64,000 nt of DNA, taken from positions 124,001 to 188,000 of the forward strand of contig NZ_JASZYV010000002.1 of the NCBI RefSeq assembly GCF_030316895.1, written 5' to 3'. The stretch comes from Variovorax dokdonensis. GTDB taxonomy: Bacteria > Pseudomonadota > Gammaproteobacteria > Burkholderiales > Burkholderiaceae_C. Below the pieces are notes generated by a model, which was not told where the DNA came from, did not search any database, and worked only from the letters and a program-made list of their open reading frames with translations. The stretch's first letter is position 1; every line of letters begins with the position of its first letter. The position numbers and the translations under genes are program-made. This document shows, piece after piece, positions 34,341-43,879 of the stretch.

Positions 34341-36224
34341 ATGAACCGATACCCGGTCTGGAAGTACACGATCATCGTGATCGTGCTGCTTTTGGGGCTG
34401 ATCTATGCCCTGCCCAATTTCTTTGGCGAGGCGCCTGCCGTGCAGGTGTCGAGCGCCAAGTCGACCGTCAAGGTCGATCTCGCCACGCAGCAGCGTGTGG
34501 AGGCGGCGCTCAAGTCCGCCGGGCTCACGCCGGACCAGCTGACGCTCGACGGCAACTCCGTCCGCGCCCGTTTCTCCAGCACCGACGAGCAGATCAAGGC
34601 GCGCGACGCGATCCAGCACGCGCTGGTGCCGGACCCGGCCGATGCCGCCTATACCGTCGCGCTTAACCTCGTGTCGCGTTCGCCCGCATGGCTGACGGCG
34701 CTGCATGCGTATCCGATGTACCTGGGCCTGGACCTTCGTGGTGGCGTCCACTTCATGCTGCAAGTGGACATGAAGGGCGCCATGGAAAAGAAGGCCGAGA
34801 CCTTCGCCGGCGACCTGCGCCAGGCTTTGCGTGACAAGACCATCCGCGGCAGCTCGGTCAGCCGCGACGGTCAAACCATTGACCTGCGCTTCCGCGACGC
34901 GGCCAGCCGAGACGCCGCCGAGCGCATCCTGCTCGACCAGTTTCCCGACCTGACCGGCACGCCGTCGCAGGACGGCAACGAGTTCCGCATCCGGGCCGCC
35001 TTCAAGCCCGAGGCCGAGCGCCGACTGCAGGATCAGGCCCTCAAGCAGAACATCACCACGCTGCACAACCGGATCAACGAGCTGGGCGTGGCCGAGCCGG
35101 TGATCCAGCAGCAGGGCCTCGACCGCATCGTTGTCCAGTTGCCGGGCGTGCAGGATACGGCGAAGGCCAAGGAGATCCTGGGCCGCACCGCGACGTTGGA
35201 GATGCGCCTGGTGGATGACACTGCCGAGGCACGCGCAGCCAGCCAGGGCACCGGCCCGGTCCCCTTCGGTGGCGAGAAGTTTCTTGATCGCCAGGGCCGC
35301 CCGGTGATCGCCAAGAAGCAGGTGCTGGCCACGGGTGAGAACCTCACCGACGCACAGGCCGGCTTCGACCAGCAGAACCAGGAGCCCAACGTCTCGCTCA
35401 CGCTCGACGCCAAGGGCGGACGCGTGATGCGTGACGTCAGTCGCGAGAACATCGGCAAGCCGATGGCCATCATCCTGTTCGAAAAGGGCAAGGGCGAAGC
35501 CATCTCGGTGGCCACCATCCGCGGCGAACTGGGCACGCGCTTCCAGATCTCTGGCGCCATGGGGATCCAGGAAGCCAACGACCTCGCGCTGCTCCTGCGC
35601 GCCGGCTCGCTTGCCGCGCCGATGGAAATCATCGAGGAAAGCACCATCGGCCCGAGCCTGGGTGCCGACAACATCGCCAAGGGCTTCAAGAGCGTGGCCT
35701 ACGGGTTCCTGGCGATCATGGTGTTCATGTGCGTCTACTACGCGCTGTTCGGCCTGTTCTCCTCGATCGCGCTGGCAGTCAACCTGCTGCTGCTGGTGGC
35801 AATTCTTTCGCTGCTGCAGGCCACGCTCACGCTGCCAGGCATCGCTGCCATGGCGCTGGCGATCGGCGTGGCGATCGACTCCAACGTGCTGATCAATGAG
35901 CGTGTGCGCGAGGAACTGCGCAACGGTGCCTCACCGCAGGCTGCCATCCACGCTGGCTACGACCGGGCCTGGGGCACGATTCTCGATTCCAACGTCACCA
36001 CGTTGATCGCCGGCATCGCCCTTCTTGCATTCGGCTCGGGTCCGGTGCGCGGCTTCGCGGTGGTGCACTGCATCGGCATCGTCACTTCCATGTTCTCAGC
36101 CGTTTTCTTCTCGCGCGGGCTGGTGAACTTCTGGTACGGGCGCAAGAAGAAGCTCAAGAGCGTGTCGATCGGCACCGTGTGGCGCCCCGCCACCGACGCG
36201 ACCGCGGTCGCCTCTGGCAAATAA
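34341..36224 (+). CDS. secD: Protein translocase subunit SecD
   Basis: RND-type membrane subunit (627 residues) that uses the proton gradient to pull exported proteins into the periplasm. Membrane segment 1 (about 9-27) is followed by the large periplasmic domain, with D1 (YLGLDLRGGVHFMLQVDM), D2 (INELGVAEPVIQQQGLDRIVVQLPG) and the D4 loop, then five segments (about 450-610) carrying AMALAIGVAIDSNVLINERVREE, including the conserved charged residues. It begins 71 bp after yajC. secF follows after 15 bp. Confidence 0.96.
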   Translation: MNRYPVWKYTIIVIVLLLGLIYALPNFFGEAPAVQVSSAKSTVKVDLATQQRVEAALKSAGLTPDQLTLDGNSVRARFSSTDEQIKARDAIQHALVPDPADAAYTVALNLVSRSPAWLTALHAYPMYLGLDLRGGVHFMLQVDMKGAMEKKAETFAGDLRQALRDKTIRGSSVSRDGQTIDLRFRDAASRDAAERILLDQFPDLTGTPSQDGNEFRIRAAFKPEAERRLQDQALKQNITTLHNRINELGVAEPVIQQQGLDRIVVQLPGVQDTAKAKEILGRTATLEMRLVDDTAEARAASQGTGPVPFGGEKFLDRQGRPVIAKKQVLATGENLTDAQAGFDQQNQEPNVSLTLDAKGGRVMRDVSRENIGKPMAIILFEKGKGEAISVATIRGELGTRFQISGAMGIQEANDLALLLRAGSLAAPMEIIEESTIGPSLGADNIAKGFKSVAYGFLAIMVFMCVYYALFGLFSSIALAVNLLLLVAILSLLQATLTLPGIAAMALAIGVAIDSNVLINERVREELRNGASPQAAIHAGYDRAWGTILDSNVTTLIAGIALLAFGSGPVRGFAVVHCIGIVTSMFSAVFFSRGLVNFWYGRKKKLKSVSIGTVWRPATDATAVASGK

Positions 36225-36239
36225 GAGGGAGTCGACGAG

Positions 36240-37193
36240 ATGGAGTTCTTCCGCATTCACCGCACGATCCCGTTCATGCGCCACGCGCTGGTGCTGAACA
36301 TCGTGTCCTTCGTCACCTTCGCGCTGGCGGTTTTCTTCCTGGTCACCAAAGGCCTGCACCTGTCGGTGGAGTTCACCGGCGGAACGGTCATGGAGGTGGC
36401 CTATTCCCAGCCGGCCGATCTGTCCAAGGTTCGCAGCGCCATCGGCAAGCTCGGCTATGCCGACGTGCAAGTGCAGAACTTCGGCACGTCGCGCGACGTG
36501 CTGATCCGCCTGCCGGCCCAGAAGGGCGTGAGCGCGTCCGAACAGAGCACCAAGGTGGTCGAGGCCCTGAAGGCCGATGAGCCTTCGGTGCAGCTTCGCC
36601 GCAACGAGTTCGTCGGCCCGCAGGTGGGCGACGAGCTCACCACCAACGGGCTGAAAGCGCTCGGGATGGTGGTGGTCGGCATCATGATTTACCTGGCTTT
36701 CCGCTTCGAATGGAAGTTCGCTCTCGCGACCGTGCTGGCCAACCTGCACGACGTGGTGATCATCCTTGGCTTCTTCGCCTACTTCCAGTGGGAGTTCTCG
36801 CTGGCGGTGCTGGCGGCTGTGCTGGCGGTGCTGGGGTATTCGGTGAACGAGTCGGTGGTGATCTTCGACCGGATCCGCGAGAACTTCCGGCGCTACCGAA
36901 AGATGAGCACGGTGGAGATCATCGACAACGCGATCACCTCGACCATCAGCCGCACCATCATCACCCACGGTTCCACCCAGCTGGTGGTGCTGTCGATGTT
37001 CTTCTTCGGCGGCCCGACGCTTCACTACTTCTCGCTGGCCCTGACCATCGGCATCTGCTTCGGCATCTATTCGTCGGCTTTCGTGGCCGCGGCCATCGCC
37101 ATGTGGCTGGGCGTCAAGCGCGAGGACCTGGTCAAGCATTCCGCCAAACGAGACGGCGACCCGGACGACCCGAACGCAGGCGCGGTGGTGTGA
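36240..37193 (+). CDS. secF: Protein translocase subunit SecF
   Basis: Six-pass partner of SecD, 317 residues. Segment 1 (about 20-40) precedes the periplasmic part (LSVEFTGGTVMEVAY, the GG signature), then five segments with AAVLAVLGYSVNESVVIFDRIRENF and TISRTIITHGSTQLVVLSMF. AGAGGGAG lies 9 bp upstream of the ATG. Length and motifs are normal. Confidence 0.96.
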   Translation: MEFFRIHRTIPFMRHALVLNIVSFVTFALAVFFLVTKGLHLSVEFTGGTVMEVAYSQPADLSKVRSAIGKLGYADVQVQNFGTSRDVLIRLPAQKGVSASEQSTKVVEALKADEPSVQLRRNEFVGPQVGDELTTNGLKALGMVVVGIMIYLAFRFEWKFALATVLANLHDVVIILGFFAYFQWEFSLAVLAAVLAVLGYSVNESVVIFDRIRENFRRYRKMSTVEIIDNAITSTISRTIITHGSTQLVVLSMFFFGGPTLHYFSLALTIGICFGIYSSAFVAAAIAMWLGVKREDLVKHSAKRDGDPDDPNAGAVV

Positions 37194-37314
37194 GCGGCCG
37201 CTGGCGTGGACGTGAAGCGACGTTATGGGCGTCTAAAGTGTTTCAGGACTTGTCTGGATCGCCAGCCACGGGCAAGCTAGTGCCTGCCGGCTACGAGCCT
37301 TCCCCATCCCATCC

Positions 37315-39723
37315 ATGAGCAATGAGCGTTCCCATGAGACCGCCCGCCTGATTGCGCGCCAGGCGAGGGAGCGCTTCGTCGCCGCGACGGAAGGCATGAT
37401 CGCGCCGACTGCCCAGGCCATTCGCGAGCGCCTGGACGCCCTGGCCACCCAGACCGGCAGCGTGCGCGACATGTATGCACACCGCGATGACCTGGTCGCC
37501 TTTGCCGAGCAACAGTCGCGCTGGGTCGATCTGGCCCGTACCGCCTGGCGCAAGGCCCTGGGCAACGCGACCATCGGCAACAAGACCAATTCCGCTTCGG
37601 CGGGCCTGGAGCTGATTGGCGACGAGGTGGTCGAGAACAACATCCTGTCCTCCCGGCTCGCGCTGGTGATCCAGGACAAGGCCAGTTTCGAGTTGAACGA
37701 CCTGCGCTTGCGCATCCAGCACCTCGAAGGCATCAACGAGCTGTCCACCAACGACGTGCTGCGGCCTGAAGTGCTGGCCAAGAGCCTGGTCGAACAATGG
37801 CTGGCGGCAGGGCTGTCCCGGGCCATGTGGACCAAGGTGCAGGACGTCGTCCACGCGCAGATCCTGGACGTGATCCAGCAGGCGTACAAGAACACCAACC
37901 AATTCCTGATCTCGCAGGGCGTCATGCCCGAGATCGACCTCAAGGGCCTCGTTCGCCGTGCTCATGGCGCGCCTTCGTCCGCGCCGATGGGCGTCGGACC
38001 CGCCATTGCCGCACGGCCGGCAGGCGCCGCAGAGCCCATGATGCCCGGCGGCTTCGCGCCCGCGGCCATCGGTGTGCGAGCCGGCGCCGCGGCGACGCCC
38101 AATGGCGCGCGCTGGGCGGGTGCCGGTGGGGCCGGCATGGCGAATGGCGAAGCGGCGGATGGCGGGCTGGTCATCGGCGGCTCGCCATTCATGGTGGCGC
38201 GCCAACGGGCGCAGGGTGTATTGAGCGGTCTCAAGCGTTTCGTCAGTGCGCGCCTGGGCAACGATTTCGTGGGCGGTAGCGCCGCCCAGAGCATGTTGGC
38301 TGGCGGAAGCGCCGGCGGTGCCATGGCGCCGGGTGCCGCGTCGCCGGTGTTCGTCCAGGCCATCATGGACGCTGAGGTGGCCTACCGCGCAGCCGCTTCG
38401 CACTACGTCGTGGGGGATGAGGCGACGGCCATCCAGCAGGGCATGGCCGACATGCGCCGGCGAACTGCCGAGTTGAAGAAAAAGGCGCCGACCACGGCCG
38501 ACAAGGCCACGGTGGAAATCGTCGCGCTGATGTTCCAGGCCATCCTGGCCGAGGAGCGCATTCCCTTTTCCGCGCGAGTGTGGTTTGCGCGCCTGCAGAT
38601 GCCCGTGCTTCGCGTGGCCATTGCCGAGCCGGAATTCTTCGGCACCCTGCAACACCCCGCACGCATGCTCATCGACCGCATGGGTTCTTGCGTCATGGGC
38701 TTCGACGCGGCCGCCATTTCGGGCAGCGCCCTCGAGAACGAAATCCGCCGTGTGGTGCAGGTCATCGAGCAGTACCCCGAGACCGGCCAGCGCGTGTTCA
38801 AGCTGGTGTATGACGAGTTCGTCGCCTTCCTGTCGAAGTACCTCACGCAGAGCGATGCCACGCAGCGCCTGATGAGCGTGGCGCAGCAGGTCGAGCAGAA
38901 GGAGACGATGGCGATCCAGTACACCATCGAGCTTCGCAAGATGCTCAACGACATGCCGGTGCGCGACGAGATCCGCGAGTTTCTCTTCAAGATCTGGGCC
39001 GAGGTGCTGGCCATGGCCGCGCTGCGTTACGGCCCGCAAGACCAGCAGACCGTCACCCTCAAGCGCGCGGCGGCCGACCTGGTTTGGGCCGCCAGCGCCA
39101 AGCCAAGCCGAACCGATCGCGCGCGCGTCATTCAAGACCTGCCCAACTTGCTGCAACGACTGCGCCAGGGCATGAGCCTGATGGGCATCGAGGGCGAACC
39201 GCAGGAGCAGCAGATCCGCACCATCGGCGAGACCCTCTCTGACGCATTCATGTCCAAGACCGACGCCATTCCGTCGGCCCAGATCGATGCCATGTCAAAG
39301 CGCCTGGCGAACCTGGAGGACTTCTTCAGCGACGAAGGTGCGACCGAACTGCCGCTGGATGCCGCCAGCATCGAACTGCTGCTGGGCGTGGACGCCACTT
39401 CGATCGAGGTGGTGCCCGATACCGGCACCAAGGTCAGCGAAGAAATGCTTGCCTGGGCGCATGAGCTTCAGGTCGGCAACTGGTTCATGCTGGACCACAA
39501 CAACCGCGTGACGCAGGTGCAATTCGTCTGGCGCAGCGATCGAAAGCAGCTGCACCTTTTCGCCTCGCCAGGGGGCAACAGCTTCCTGATCCAGGCTGGC
39601 CGCCTGGCTTCTTATCTGCAAGCCGGCCTGCTGGTGCCTGCCGAGGAAGAAACGCTCACGGTGCGCGCCACACGCGAGGCGCTGGCCAAGCTCGACGCCA
39701 ACCCCGAGCGCCTCCTGGACTGA
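37315..39723 (+). CDS. DUF1631 family protein
   Basis: Large cytoplasmic protein of 802 residues matching DUF1631, a family found across beta- and gammaproteobacteria and sometimes misannotated as thymidine phosphorylase. It has an N-terminal helical region (1-230), a long Ala/Gly/Met-rich low-complexity insert (about 235-350), a helical middle (VAYRAAASHYVVGDEATA onward) and a C-terminal beta-rich segment (VGNWFMLDHNNRVTQVQFVWRSDRKQLHLFASPGGNSFLIQ, about 720-765) reminiscent of a PilZ-like barrel. A link to c-di-GMP signalling is speculation. It lies 121 bp after secF and has its own leader. Confidence 0.82.
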   Translation: MSNERSHETARLIARQARERFVAATEGMIAPTAQAIRERLDALATQTGSVRDMYAHRDDLVAFAEQQSRWVDLARTAWRKALGNATIGNKTNSASAGLELIGDEVVENNILSSRLALVIQDKASFELNDLRLRIQHLEGINELSTNDVLRPEVLAKSLVEQWLAAGLSRAMWTKVQDVVHAQILDVIQQAYKNTNQFLISQGVMPEIDLKGLVRRAHGAPSSAPMGVGPAIAARPAGAAEPMMPGGFAPAAIGVRAGAAATPNGARWAGAGGAGMANGEAADGGLVIGGSPFMVARQRAQGVLSGLKRFVSARLGNDFVGGSAAQSMLAGGSAGGAMAPGAASPVFVQAIMDAEVAYRAAASHYVVGDEATAIQQGMADMRRRTAELKKKAPTTADKATVEIVALMFQAILAEERIPFSARVWFARLQMPVLRVAIAEPEFFGTLQHPARMLIDRMGSCVMGFDAAAISGSALENEIRRVVQVIEQYPETGQRVFKLVYDEFVAFLSKYLTQSDATQRLMSVAQQVEQKETMAIQYTIELRKMLNDMPVRDEIREFLFKIWAEVLAMAALRYGPQDQQTVTLKRAAADLVWAASAKPSRTDRARVIQDLPNLLQRLRQGMSLMGIEGEPQEQQIRTIGETLSDAFMSKTDAIPSAQIDAMSKRLANLEDFFSDEGATELPLDAASIELLLGVDATSIEVVPDTGTKVSEEMLAWAHELQVGNWFMLDHNNRVTQVQFVWRSDRKQLHLFASPGGNSFLIQAGRLASYLQAGLLVPAEEETLTVRATREALAKLDANPERLLD

Positions 39724-39747
39724 GGAGCGCGCCCTGGCCCGCTGGTG

Positions 39748-40266
39748 CTAGTGCGCGATGCGCCCTTCGGGGTCGTCGCACAACTCATCGAGCACCAGGG
39801 CGTCAGGCTCGATGCCGGTGCTCCAGTAGATCATCAGCACGATGATCTTGAGCTCTTCCAGCGAGAGGGGCGCCTCGGGCGCCGCCATGGCGCGTTCGAT
39901 GATCACCTCGCGCATGCCCGATGGCAGCACCTGCGAGTCTTCGAGAAAGCGCAGGAAGCCCAGGCCCTCGGCGCCCAGGTGTTCCTGCTCTTCGAACGAG
40001 TAGACGCGCATGGCGTGCGGCGATTGCGGCTGCAGCGTCCAGGCGCGGAGTGCGGATTCGGAAGGACGCGGCGTGTCTTCGGTGTCTGTCGAATCGCCTT
40101 GCAGGCCGGCGGTGGCTATTCGAAGCCCGTCGAGCCAGTTCAGGGCATCTGCGATGTCGGAAGCCTCGAAGCCTTTCGAACTGAGCTTGACGCTCAGCTG
40201 CTCGGTCTCGGGACAGGCACCGCCGTGCCAGTAGTTTTCGTAGACAAAAACGAGCACGTCATACAT
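39748..40266 (-). CDS. smg: Smg family protein (DUF494)
   Basis: A 172-residue protein of the Smg/DUF494 family, found next to dprA in many proteobacteria; the molecular role is unknown. The N-terminus (MYDVLVFVYENYW) and the L-x-x-x-GF-x-x-x-D-I segment (LSSKGFEASDIADALNWL) are typical, as is the tail LEELKIIVLMIYWSTG. The start at 40264-40266 gives the family N-terminus. It follows dprA by 40 bp, as in the E. coli dprA-smg pairing. Confidence 0.9.
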   Translation of the reverse strand: MYDVLVFVYENYWHGGACPETEQLSVKLSSKGFEASDIADALNWLDGLRIATAGLQGDSTDTEDTPRPSESALRAWTLQPQSPHAMRVYSFEEQEHLGAEGLGFLRFLEDSQVLPSGMREVIIERAMAAPEAPLSLEELKIIVLMIYWSTGIEPDALVLDELCDDPEGRIAH

Positions 40267-40306
40267 GAGCCCAATATAGCCGACCACTGCGGCTTGGCAA
40301 TGGAAA

Positions 40307-41443
40307 TCAAGCGTGGCCGGTGCGCTGGAACAGCCCGCCGGGCAGGCGCGCAACAACGCCGTCGAGTTCAAGCTCAAGCAGGCGCGCCTGCAACTGCGGA
40401 GCAGGCCAGCCGGTGCGCGCCACCAAGGCATCCAGGCCGGTCGGTTCGTGCCCCAAGGCGACGAGCAGTGGATCGTCCTCGGAGGCCTTCGGAGTCGTTT
40501 CATGAGCCGATGAGTTCGACACTTCGACTTGCGTCCCGAGCTCTTCGAGGATGTCCTGCACCGATTCGACAAGCTTGGCGCCTTGCCGGATCAATGCGTG
40601 GCAGCCGCGTGATTGAGGCGAATGGATCGAGCCCGGAATGGCGAACACCTCCTTGCCCTGCTCCACCGCCATTCGCGCCGTGATCAGCGAGCCGGACTGC
40701 AGTGCGGCCTCGACCACCAGCGTACCGCGCGTGAGCCCTGCGATCAAGCGATTGCGCTTTGGAAAATTGGGCGTCAGCGGCGGTGTGCCCAGCACGAATT
40801 CGCTGACGAGCAGTCCGCGCTGGGCGATTCGATGTGCGAGGTCCCGGTGGCGCGCGGGGTAGACCCGATCCAGTCCGGTTCCGACCACCGCGACGGTGGC
40901 GATCTGGTCGACCGACGTCGAGGCTGACGCCAAAGCGCCTTCGTGCGCTGCGCCGTCAACGCCCAGAGCGAGCCCCGACACGACCGCCCAGCCCGCATCG
41001 CCCAGCGCGCGCGCAAAGGCTTTCGCATGGTCGGCACCTTGCGCAGTTGGATTGCGGCTGCCGACGACCGCGATGCTGCGTTCGAGCTGGAGAAGGCTCA
41101 ACTGCGGCGGCCCCATGACATGCAAGAGCATGGGTGGATCGGCGATTTGAAGCAGCGAGGGCGGGTAGTGCGCGTCGTCCAGCGTCACGACGCGGCGAAC
41201 GCCGGGGTCATCCTGCAGCCAGCTCCAGGTGCATTCCAGCAGAGCCGCCAGCGGCTCGGGCGGCTGCGCCAGTGCCGAAGCCTGCTCGGCCGAAGCCACC
41301 TGGAGCAGGGCAGCACGCGATTGGGAAAAGATGGCGCCCGGCAGCCCGAAGGCCGCCAGAAGTCGACGCGCAGTGCCTGGCCCCACGCCCGGGGTCAGTG
41401 CCAGTCGAAGCCAATCGGAAAGTTCGTCGCGCGTCGGACCCAA
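40307..41443 (-). CDS. dprA: DNA-processing protein DprA
   Basis: Cytoplasmic single-strand DNA-binding protein (378 residues) that loads RecA on incoming DNA during natural transformation. It has an N-terminal helical/SAM-like part (ALTPGVGPGTARRLLAAFG), the Rossmann-like core (SIAVVGSRNPTAQGADHAKAFA, VVSGLALGVDGAAHEGAL, NFPKRNRLIAGLTRGTLVVEA) and a C-terminal winged-helix-like domain (about 315-375). It lies 20 bp after the LysM gene and before smg on the same strand. No other competence gene is in the window. Confidence 0.94.
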   Translation of the reverse strand: MGPTRDELSDWLRLALTPGVGPGTARRLLAAFGLPGAIFSQSRAALLQVASAEQASALAQPPEPLAALLECTWSWLQDDPGVRRVVTLDDAHYPPSLLQIADPPMLLHVMGPPQLSLLQLERSIAVVGSRNPTAQGADHAKAFARALGDAGWAVVSGLALGVDGAAHEGALASASTSVDQIATVAVVGTGLDRVYPARHRDLAHRIAQRGLLVSEFVLGTPPLTPNFPKRNRLIAGLTRGTLVVEAALQSGSLITARMAVEQGKEVFAIPGSIHSPQSRGCHALIRQGAKLVESVQDILEELGTQVEVSNSSAHETTPKASEDDPLLVALGHEPTGLDALVARTGWPAPQLQARLLELELDGVVARLPGGLFQRTGHA

Positions 41444-41463
41444 GAGTGTCGAAAGAAAGTGCC

Positions 41464-42675
41464 TTACGGATTGACCAGCAGGTCACCGGCTTGCGGCACG
41501 TCGCTGATCTCGAGGACCAGAGCGTACGACACTCTTTGGAAGGTTCGGAACACCATCAGCAATCCGATGCGCTCATTGGGCAATTTGAGCGTTTCCTTGG
41601 TTCCGTTCGAACGGTCGGTGATCACCGCGCCATTTTTCAGGATGGCCATGACGTGGCCACTCTCGATGCCGTCGGCAATGCCCTTGTTGATGGCCACGAC
41701 CTGGTTCTGCGATGCGTACTTCACAGCGTTGCCGTACACCGAGACGATGCGTCCACCCTCCACCGGCGTCGCCGGCGCGTGCGGCACGTAATTGATCAGC
41801 TGGCGCGGCGGCTCGGGCAGCAGGCGGTCGCCGGCGCGGATTTCCTCTCGAGCGGCGACGACGTCGAGCGTGGCGGGCACGTTGCTCGTGACCATCTTGC
41901 CCTCTTCCAACTGCGTTTCGGTGGTCTGGCTGCGCTCCAGTCGGGCGCGTCCCAGGTACTGCGCTTCGTAGCCCAGTACTTCACCCGTGCCCGGGTCAAC
42001 CATGGGCGTGGCGTCGCGGAAGATGCGGAACTGCTGGATCGGTCCCGGCTTCTCGATCAATTGCGTCGCATCGCCGCCGGCCGCGTAGATGCGATCGCCG
42101 CGCGACAGCAGCACGCGGTCGTCGCGCCCGGCCACAACGCGTGGCGCCCCGGCCAGGGTGTCGTTGTCGATGACGATGCCTTCAGTCAGGAAGGCCTCGA
42201 TCAGGCTCGGCCGGAGGGTGGGCAGCGCCAGGTCGGACACCGAGTCGTAGCGGGTGCGCGGCGTCAGCTTGATGGTGCCGCCGCTGCCGCCGGCACGAGT
42301 AGTCAGGCGGGCGCGGCCGTTGCTGCGCTCCAGATACAGCACCTGACCCGGATAGATCAGGTGCGGGTTCTTGATATCGTTGAGGTTCATGCCCCACAGT
42401 TCTGGCCAGCGCCAGGGACTGCGAAGGAACATGCGCGAGATGTCCCAGAGTGTGTCGCCGCGCTTGACGGTGTACTCGTCGGGGGCGTTGGGGCTCAACT
42501 CGCTGAGCGGAATGCCGGTTTGCGCCGTCGCCTGTGCCACGGAGCGCTGCTGCGGCGTGATGGGGTACTGGGATTGCGCGTGGGCCGCTGCGCTGGCGCC
42601 GAGCACTGCAACCGCCGCCAGGCTGGCAAGCAGGTTCTGGCGCCCGGGGCGCGAAGGGGTACGCAAAGTAGTCAT
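41464..42675 (-). CDS. Secreted LysM peptidoglycan-binding protein
   Basis: Exported protein, 403 residues. The signal peptide (1-33) ends at AHA. A single LysM domain (about 66-116: DEYTVKRGDTLWDISRMF...NPHLIYPGQVLYL) is followed by about 290 residues of beta-rich sequence that I do not recognise. The protein is conserved beside dprA in related betaproteobacteria and probably acts at the cell wall. It diverges from def with 166 bp between start codons. Confidence 0.88.
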   Translation of the reverse strand: MTTLRTPSRPGRQNLLASLAAVAVLGASAAAHAQSQYPITPQQRSVAQATAQTGIPLSELSPNAPDEYTVKRGDTLWDISRMFLRSPWRWPELWGMNLNDIKNPHLIYPGQVLYLERSNGRARLTTRAGGSGGTIKLTPRTRYDSVSDLALPTLRPSLIEAFLTEGIVIDNDTLAGAPRVVAGRDDRVLLSRGDRIYAAGGDATQLIEKPGPIQQFRIFRDATPMVDPGTGEVLGYEAQYLGRARLERSQTTETQLEEGKMVTSNVPATLDVVAAREEIRAGDRLLPEPPRQLINYVPHAPATPVEGGRIVSVYGNAVKYASQNQVVAINKGIADGIESGHVMAILKNGAVITDRSNGTKETLKLPNERIGLLMVFRTFQRVSYALVLEISDVPQAGDLLVNP

Positions 42676-42841
42676 GGTCGAATGATGTGCTTGCCCCGGA
42701 CGAGGCGGAGTCCGAGGTACATATCCTCACAATTTGCAACGATTCTGCGCTGAAGCCCCGGAGGGGGCAACGTTTATCCGACCGCGCATCCGTCACAAGG
42801 GGCCGGAAGTGGCGAAAATAGCCACATTAGCGCGAGTATCC

Positions 42842-43375
42842 ATGGCAAAACGAAACATTCTGAGTTACCCAGATCCGCGCCTTCATACGGTGGCCAAGCC
42901 GGTGAAGGCAGTCGATGAGCGCGTCCGGACCCTGGTCTCGGACATGCTTGAGACCATGTATGCGGCCAACGGCATCGGCCTGGCCGCCACACAGATCGAC
43001 GTTCACGAGCGCGTGGTGGTGATCGACGTTTCGGAAGAGCGTGACGAGCCGATGGTGCTGATCAACCCCGAGATCACCTGGGCCAGCGAGGACACGGTCA
43101 TCAACGAAGAAGGATGCCTGTCGGTGCCCGGCATCTATGACGGTGTCGAGCGTTCCACGTCGGTCAAGGTCAAGGCGCTGGACGAAAAGGGCGAACTGCG
43201 CGACTACGAGGCGGAAGGCCTGCTGGCCGTGTGCATTCAGCATGAACTGGATCACCTGCTGGGAAAGGTCTTCGTCGAATACCTTTCGCCCCTCAAGCGC
43301 AACCGCATCAAGACCAAGTTGAGCAAGCTGCAGCGCGAAGAGCAACGCGACTCGCAGCGTGAGCGGAGGGCCTGA
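42842..43375 (+). CDS. def: Peptide deformylase
   Basis: Metalloenzyme (177 residues) that removes the formyl group from nascent proteins. All three motifs are present: [16 protein letters not shown] (Cys ligand) and QHELDHLLG (two His ligands and catalytic Glu). The tail is longer and more charged than in E. coli Def. I chose the ATG at 42842, which gives the standard [13 protein letters not shown] start, although the ribosome site is weak. It starts the def-bamE-like-fmt operon. Confidence 0.95.
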   Translation: MAKRNILSYPDPRLHTVAKPVKAVDERVRTLVSDMLETMYAANGIGLAATQIDVHERVVVIDVSEERDEPMVLINPEITWASEDTVINEEGCLSVPGIYDGVERSTSVKVKALDEKGELRDYEAEGLLAVCIQHELDHLLGKVFVEYLSPLKRNRIKTKLSKLQREEQRDSQRERRA

Positions 43376-43378
43376 ATC

Positions 43379-43879
43379 GTGCGCTTCACCAAGAACTGGC
43401 GCGCTGCCTTGGCAGCAGCTGTCGTGGCGCTGCTGGCCGCCTGCGCCAGCGATCCGGCGCGCCTTCCGACCGGTTTGACCAAGTCGCAGGCCCTGCAGCA
43501 GTTGGGCGCGCCCACCGCGTCTTTCCCTCTGGCGGCGGGCGAGCGGCTGCAGTACTCCCGCATGCCCATGGGCCGCGAGGTGACCAATGTCGACCTCGAC
43601 GCCAGCGGGCGCGTGGTCTCGGTGACCCAGGAGCTGGACGAGCGCTACTTCGACAAGACGATCCAGGTCGACCGCTGGACTCGGCAGGACGTGCTGCAGA
43701 CCTACGGTCCTCCCTACGAAGTCACCCAGGTGAGTTCCTTCGCCGGAAACATCTGGTCGTGGCGCTATCGCCAGATCAACAACCCGCGCATCCTGTACAT
43801 CTATATCGATCCGCAGGGTGTGGTGCGCCGCTATCACAGTGCCGACGATCCGACGATCAATGATCGGTTCCGCTGGTGA
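43379..43879 (+). CDS. BamE/SmpA-domain lipoprotein
   Basis: Lipoprotein of 166 residues with the signal ending in ALLAACAS (Cys22). It holds two SmpA/BamE-like repeats: [18 protein letters not shown] (about 37-54) and [18 protein letters not shown] (about 102-119), each followed by beta strands. A tandem arrangement is unlike single-domain BamE, so this is probably a paralogue rather than the Bam complex subunit itself. It starts at GTG 43379, 4 bp after the def stop, with GGAGG 9 bp upstream, and its own stop overlaps the fmt GTG. Confidence 0.82.
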   Translation: MRFTKNWRAALAAAVVALLAACASDPARLPTGLTKSQALQQLGAPTASFPLAAGERLQYSRMPMGREVTNVDLDASGRVVSVTQELDERYFDKTIQVDRWTRQDVLQTYGPPYEVTQVSSFAGNIWSWRYRQINNPRILYIYIDPQGVVRRYHSADDPTINDRFRW

